Position numbers and translations under genes: made by a program. Under the pieces are notes generated by a model. The model worked only from the letters and a program-made list of their open reading frames with translations. It was not told the origin of the DNA and made no database searches. Shown here piece by piece: positions 60,004 through 64,000 of a DNA stretch of 64,000 bases. The stretch is from Ensifer adhaerens (GTDB taxonomy: Bacteria > Pseudomonadota > Alphaproteobacteria > Rhizobiales > Rhizobiaceae). How positions within the stretch are numbered: the stretch's first letter is position 1; each line of letters opens with the position of its first letter. The stretch is taken from the NCBI RefSeq assembly GCF_001270265.1, contig NZ_LGAP01000001.1:744001-808000 (forward strand). The letters run 5' to 3'.

Positions 60004-60996
60004 ATGAAGCCGGTCTGTTCGATGAGGCATTGCGGGCACTGCATGGGGAACGGCGGCTCAAAGAGTTTTGCGTGTGCTGCCAGGGGGCTGCTCGCGTTGT
60101 TGATCGCCCTGAGTTTGGGAATGCCGGAAATTGCCCATGCCCGCATCGACGAACTGCCGGTGCGTGCAAAATGCATCTATGTCGGCCGGTCAGCCATGGA
60201 CCCCGCCAAATCCCTGTGTGTCAGCAAGGAAAGCTTCGAGCGCGACGTTTGCGGCGTCATCGATCACTATGCCGCGGCGAATGATCTGCCTTCAGCCTTC
60301 TTTGCGCGCCTGATCTGGCGCGAAAGCCTGTTCCGGCCGAATGCGGTCAGCCCGAAAGGGGCCGAAGGGATCGCGCAGTTCATGCCAGGCACGGCGAAAA
60401 TGCGCGGCCTTTCCAACAGCTTCGACGTCGTTGCCGCCCTGGGGAAATCGGCCGAGTATCTCGGTGAACTCAAGACGCGCTACGGCAATCTCGGTTTTGC
60501 CGCCGCCGCCTACAATGCCGGTGAAAATGGGCTTGAGCGTTTTCTCGAAGTCGATTGGCTGCCTGCGGAGACGCGCAACTATGTGCTGGCGATCACCGCC
60601 TACAGCGTCGAGGACTGGCGGGACAATCCCCCCAAGACACTCGATCTGACACTCGACAAGAACAAGAATTTCCTCGACGGCTGTGTGGCGCTCGCAAGCA
60701 CGCGGCAACTGCGCGAGATCGACGTGATCGACGAGGCCGAGTGGGCGCCCTGGGGCGTACAGCTTGCCGCACATTTTCAGAAGTCGATAGCGCAGCGGCT
60801 GTTCGTCAACGCGGTCAAACGGTTGCCGGCATCGATCCGTAGCGAGAAGGCGTTGCTGCTGCGTGAGCGCAATGCCAGCTTTGGTCGCCGCATTCGGTAT
60901 GCCGCCCGCATCGGTCGCGACAGCCAGGCGGAAGCCAATGCGCTTTGCGCCACCATACGGAAAAATGGTGGTGCCTGCCTGGTTTTCAGGAACTGA
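60004..60996 (+). CDS. Exported soluble lytic transglycosylase
   Basis: A 330-residue protein. A signal-like segment (LLALLIALSLGMPEIAHA) precedes a GH23 domain. Its catalytic Glu is in LIWRESLFRPNAVSP, followed by GAEGIAQFMPGTA and AAAYNAGENGLERFLE. It cleaves glycan strands of peptidoglycan. Frames from GTG 59971 or ATG 59995 would add 3-11 residues. The 3' end overlaps the convergent reductase by 11 bp. Confidence 0.85.
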   Translation: MKPVCSMRHCGHCMGNGGSKSFACAARGLLALLIALSLGMPEIAHARIDELPVRAKCIYVGRSAMDPAKSLCVSKESFERDVCGVIDHYAAANDLPSAFFARLIWRESLFRPNAVSPKGAEGIAQFMPGTAKMRGLSNSFDVVAALGKSAEYLGELKTRYGNLGFAAAAYNAGENGLERFLEVDWLPAETRNYVLAITAYSVEDWRDNPPKTLDLTLDKNKNFLDGCVALASTRQLREIDVIDEAEWAPWGVQLAAHFQKSIAQRLFVNAVKRLPASIRSEKALLLRERNASFGRRIRYAARIGRDSQAEANALCATIRKNGGACLVFRN

Positions 60997-62020
60997 CCGG
61001 CAGCTTTGCGGGCGTGAGTCCCTCGCCGACCCCGATTTGTCCGGCACTCTGCGGCAGGCAGCCGAGCGAATTGAGCGTTGTGGCCATGGCTTCATCGATG
61101 GGCGTATGCGGCTCCTCGCCGAGAAATGCTACCAGGCGATCGTTCGGCATCTGCAGCGGTTGGCGCCAGACGTAGCGCATCTTGCGCAGCTCCCGAAAGA
61201 GAGGAACGAAAGGCGATGCCAGCGTCATCAGCCACCATGGAAAGGCACGTGCCGGAAGCGCCTGACGTCCTGCCGCACGCCTGATGGCAGCAATCATCTT
61301 CGTGCCGTTGTCATCGATGAAGCCGCGCATATGGTAGACCGCAAAGGCCGGCAGGTCCTCGGCGCGCTCGACCAGACCGATCATCGTCTCGGCCACATCG
61401 GGCAGATACGCCCATTGGTGCGCGATGCCCTTCCTGCCGGGATAGCTGATGGCGCTCAGCGGCTTGCCCGGCTTTACCAGCCCTTGCGAAAACCAGTTGT
61501 TGGCGGCGTCAGGACCAAAGAAATCCCCTGCCCGCAGGATGATCACGCCGACACCGGCGTCTGACGCAGCCTTAAGCCGAAGTTCCATTTCCTTGCGGAT
61601 CATGCCCTTGTCCGTATGCGGGTTCTGCGGGCTGTCCTCGGTCAGGACGGGGAAAGAATCCGGACCGAAATTGTAGATCGTGCCTGGCAAGAGAATGCGT
61701 GCGCCTTCCGCTTTCGCGGCAGCAATCGTGTTGTCGAGCATCGGCAACACCAGCGTCCCCCAGTTTCGATAGCCGGGCGGATTGACGGCATGCACGATCA
61801 GCTCGACGCCTTCTGCGGCGGCGCGAACGTCGAGCCGCTTCATTGCATCGCCCTCCACCCATTCGAACGCAGCTGCCGTCTTCGCTGCCTTTGTGATATT
61901 GCGGTTGAGTGCGCGCACTCTCCATCCCCGTCGGCTGAGGCCGCGGGCAACAGCACCACCGATGCCGCCGGTTGCGCCCAACACCAGGACTGTTCTTGCC
62001 TTTTCCAGTTTGTCGGCCAT
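60986..62020 (-). CDS. NAD(P)-dependent sugar-epimerase-like oxidoreductase
   Basis: A 344-residue extended SDR. The start MADKLEKARTVLVLGATGGI puts the GxxGxxG motif (GATGGIGG) at the expected distance; a longer frame from 62098 would cover the intergenic dyad. The NmrA-like core (LIVHAVNPPGYRNWGTLVLP; ILLPGTIYNFGPDSFPVLTE) is well formed. A catalytic Tyr is in IYNFGPD; a YxxxK is not obvious. Substrate unknown; the divergent LysR probably regulates it. Confidence 0.82.
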   Translation of the reverse strand: MADKLEKARTVLVLGATGGIGGAVARGLSRRGWRVRALNRNITKAAKTAAAFEWVEGDAMKRLDVRAAAEGVELIVHAVNPPGYRNWGTLVLPMLDNTIAAAKAEGARILLPGTIYNFGPDSFPVLTEDSPQNPHTDKGMIRKEMELRLKAASDAGVGVIILRAGDFFGPDAANNWFSQGLVKPGKPLSAISYPGRKGIAHQWAYLPDVAETMIGLVERAEDLPAFAVYHMRGFIDDNGTKMIAAIRRAAGRQALPARAFPWWLMTLASPFVPLFRELRKMRYVWRQPLQMPNDRLVAFLGEEPHTPIDEAMATTLNSLGCLPQSAGQIGVGEGLTPAKLPVSS

Positions 62021-62071
62021 CACATCTGCTCCATCTGTTCTGATGGAAACACTGTCCTGCAAGTCCGGGAT

Positions 62072-62088
62072 AAACGGAATTGCCGTTT
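62072..62088. promoter_or_regulatory. Perfect dyad between divergent reductase and LysR genes
   Basis: AAACGG and CCGTTT with a 5-bp spacer (62072-62088) lie between the two starts, closer to the LysR gene. It is a plausible regulator binding site; the spacing is smaller than the usual LysR T-N11-A core, so the call is weak. Confidence 0.4.
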
Positions 62089-62114
62089 TCTGTTTCATCG
62101 CTATACTTTTATGT

Positions 62115-63029
62115 ATGAGTAAGATTGAACCGAGCTGGGACTACTACCGGACTTTCCTGATGGTGCTGAAGGAAGGCTCGCTGTCGGCGGCCGCGCGCGA
62201 GCTCGGACTGACGCAGCCGACCGTCGGGCGCCATGTCGATGCGATGGAGGAGATGCTCGGGTTTCCACTGTTCACACGTTCGCCGCAGGGGCTGCTGCCG
62301 ACCGATGCCGCCCGGGCGCTGCAGCCCTATGCCGAAACGCTGGCAGCAACGTCAGCAGCGCTGCTTCGTGCCGCCTCCGGTCAGCAGAACACGGTGAGCG
62401 GTACGGTGCGCATCAGTGCCAGCGAAGTGATCGGTATCGAGGTATTGCCGCCGATCCTCGCCGAACTGCATGCGCAATATCCGGATCTGACCATCGAGCT
62501 CTCGGCTTCCGATGCGATCGAGGACATTCTGCGGCGGGAGGCGGACATTGCGGTGCGGATGGCCGTTCCCGGCCAGGATGCGCTGGTGGCGCTTCACATT
62601 GGTGCGGTATCTCTCGGCTTTCACGCCCATCGCCGCTACCTTGACCGGCGCGGCATACCGGAGACGCTTGCCGATCTCAGCCGGCACAGCCTGATCGGCT
62701 ACGATCGCGAGACGGCGGCAATCCGGGCAATCATCGGCCGCTCGCCGGACCTGCCGGAGGTGCGCTTTGCGTTGAAGGCAGACAGCAACCTCGCGCAGCT
62801 TGCCGCCATTCGAGCCGGTTTCGGCATCGGCATCTGCCAGAACGCACTTGCTGCCCGGGATCCCGACATTCTTCCCGTGCTGGCGGACGACTTCGCAATG
62901 AAGCTCGAGACTTGGCTCGTCATGCATGAAAACCTGAAGACGGCGCCGCGTTGCCGCGTGGTTTTCGACGCGCTAGCTAAGGGATTGAGGGCTTATATTC
63001 GCAAGCCTCAGGAGATGTCCGCCTCATAA
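62115..63029 (+). CDS. LysR family transcriptional regulator
   Basis: A 304-residue LysR protein read from ATG 62115 (MSKIEPSWDYYRTFLMVLKE). The helix-turn-helix is SAAARELGLTQPTVGRHVDA and the effector domain starts near residue 90 (VSGTVRISASEVIGIEVLPP). It is divergent from the oxidoreductase, its probable target. Effector unknown. Confidence 0.9.
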   Translation: MSKIEPSWDYYRTFLMVLKEGSLSAAARELGLTQPTVGRHVDAMEEMLGFPLFTRSPQGLLPTDAARALQPYAETLAATSAALLRAASGQQNTVSGTVRISASEVIGIEVLPPILAELHAQYPDLTIELSASDAIEDILRREADIAVRMAVPGQDALVALHIGAVSLGFHAHRRYLDRRGIPETLADLSRHSLIGYDRETAAIRAIIGRSPDLPEVRFALKADSNLAQLAAIRAGFGIGICQNALAARDPDILPVLADDFAMKLETWLVMHENLKTAPRCRVVFDALAKGLRAYIRKPQEMSAS

Positions 63030-63030
63030 G

Positions 63031-63056
63031 AAAAGCCCGCCATTTGGCGGGCTTTT
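63031..63056. terminator. Bidirectional terminator between LysR and gyrA
   Basis: AAAAGCCCGCC/GGCGGGCTTTT form an 11-bp stem with a 4-base loop (ATTT) and T-runs on both strands. It ends the plus-strand LysR and the minus-strand gyrA. Confidence 0.88.
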
Positions 63057-63076
63057 CAGTCGGTTGAAGCTGTCTA

Positions 63077-64000
63077 TCAGGCTTCGGCTTCAGGCGTTTC
63101 CGGTGCGCCGTTTTCCGCCGCCACCAGTTCCTCGCCCTCTTCGTCGCCTTCCGGTTCGCTGATGCGCTCGACCGAGACGACCTTTTCGTCCTTGGCCGTC
63201 GAGAAGATCGTCACGCCCTTGGTGGCGCGGCTCGCAAGCCGGACGCCATTGATCGGCACGCGGATCAGCTGACCGCCGTCGGAGACGAGCATGATCTGGT
63301 CGTTGTCTTCGATCGGGAAGGCCGCGACGAGCACGCCGATTTCAGCCGTCTTCGAGGTATCGGTGGCGCGGATGCCCTTGCCGCCGCGACCCGAAGTGCG
63401 GAAATCGTAGGACGACGAACGCTTGCCGAAGCCCTTCTCCGAAACCGTCAGCACGAACTGTTCGCGCGCCTTCAGCTCTTCGTAACGCTCGTTGCTGAGT
63501 TCGCCGCCTTCGGTGACTTCCTCGCCGACCAGAGCGATTTCTTCCTCTTCGCCGTTGGTCGTACGCCGCTCGGCGGCTGCACGCTTCAGGTAGGCCGCCC
63601 GTTCCCATGGCTCGGCGTCGACATGGCCAAGAATCGCCATCGAGATGATGCGGTCGCCATCGCCAAGGTTGATGCCGCGCACGCCGATCGAGTTGCGGCC
63701 GGCAAAGACGCGCACGTCGTCGACGGGGAAGCGGATGCACTGGCCGAGCGCCGTCGTCAGCATGACGTCGTCATGCTCGGTGCAGGTGTCGACCGAGAGA
63801 ATCTCATCGCCATCCTCCTCCAGCTTCATCGCGATCTTGCCGTTGCGGTTGACCTGGACGAAGTCGGAAAGTTTGTTGCGGCGAACCGTGCCGCGGGTCG
63901 TCGAGAACATGACGTCGAGGTTTTCCCACGTCGTTTCGTCCTCGGGCAACGGCATGATCGTCGTGATGCGTTCGCCGGGTTCCAGCGGCAGCATGTTGAT
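63077..64000 (-). CDS. gyrA: DNA gyrase subunit A, C-terminal part
   Basis: The last 308 residues of gyrase A run off the right edge. They form the beta-pinwheel DNA-wrapping domain with repeats such as VMFSTTRGTVRRNKLSDF, VMLTTALGQCIRFPVDDV, FVLTVSEKGFGKRSSSYDF and IMLVSDGGQLIRVPINGV. An insert with ERRTTNGEEEEIALVGEEVT lies between blades and an acidic tail closes the protein. It introduces negative supercoils with GyrB. The catalytic Tyr and quinolone region lie outside the window. Confidence 0.95.
   Translation of the reverse strand: MNMLPLEPGERITTIMPLPEDETTWENLDVMFSTTRGTVRRNKLSDFVQVNRNGKIAMKLEEDGDEILSVDTCTEHDDVMLTTALGQCIRFPVDDVRVFAGRNSIGVRGINLGDGDRIISMAILGHVDAEPWERAAYLKRAAAERRTTNGEEEEIALVGEEVTEGGELSNERYEELKAREQFVLTVSEKGFGKRSSSYDFRTSGRGGKGIRATDTSKTAEIGVLVAAFPIEDNDQIMLVSDGGQLIRVPINGVRLASRATKGVTIFSTAKDEKVVSVERISEPEGDEEGEELVAAENGAPETPEAEA

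Overview
The window is chromosomal DNA from an alphaproteobacterium of the family Rhizobiaceae, most like Ensifer/Sinorhizobium. This rests on high GC content, the arrangement greA-lpsB-LPS glycosyltransferases-lrp-trxB-lsrB, a tandem AbcR-type small RNA pair directly after lsrB, a direct-repeat (GTTC-N7-GTTC) LexA box, and the unit rlpA-dac-tmk-holB-metG-tatD-MBL. Assignment is by recognition of families; no database search was run.

Layout. 0-6.6 kb: sulfur and tRNA quality-control genes (sseA, alanyl-tRNA editing protein, cysteine synthase), an SDR, a two-gene SMR transporter pair and a cyclopropane fatty acid synthase. 6.7-7.2 kb: a decayed 3' end of a photolyase gene beside tRNA-Asn. 7.3-15.4 kb: a looser stretch of small hypothetical, exported and membrane proteins around tRNA-Cys, with lexA in the middle, ending at tRNA-Ser. 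15.7-24.4 kb: a compact housekeeping run on the plus strand (rlpA, a PBP5-like protein, tmk, holB, metG, tatD, MBL hydrolase), with a MazG-like gene on the opposite strand, then purC. 24.5-27.6 kb: an insertion-sequence cluster (frameshifted IS30-like element, intact ISNCY-like element, a 74-bp copy of its left end and a decayed IS30-like remnant). 27.6-29.5 kb: hypothetical genes. 29.5-33.4 kb: minus-strand tgt, queA, two cyclophilins and coaD.

33.6-42.8 kb: two overlooked tiny membrane proteins, MATE and MFS exporters, a LysR/aldo-keto reductase divergon, a zinc metallopeptidase, a membrane LytTR regulator and an alcohol dehydrogenase. 43-46.5 kb: carB. 47-49 kb: a 14-TM MFS pump with a clear SoxR-type promoter. 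49-53 kb: greA, three LPS core glycosyltransferases and an Lrp-type regulator. 53.9-58 kb: trxB, lsrB, twin AbcR sRNAs, an ArsR regulator and an Old Yellow Enzyme. 58-63 kb: an APH(6)-like kinase with a poly-C tract at its start, an XRE-cupin regulator divergent from a GNAT, a lytic transglycosylase, an NAD-dependent reductase and a LysR. The window ends inside gyrA.

The most useful non-routine observations are: the SoxR box in a 19-bp spacer ahead of the MFS pump; the paired small membrane ORFs at 33.66-33.93 kb; the twin AbcR genes with individually readable promoters; a PBP5-like protein lacking the canonical SxN and KTG motifs; a candidate orphan sRNA at 10.3 kb; and the C11 tract that controls the frame of a possible upstream start of the aminoglycoside-kinase-like gene. 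No CRISPR array, prophage module or clearly new multi-gene defence system was seen.
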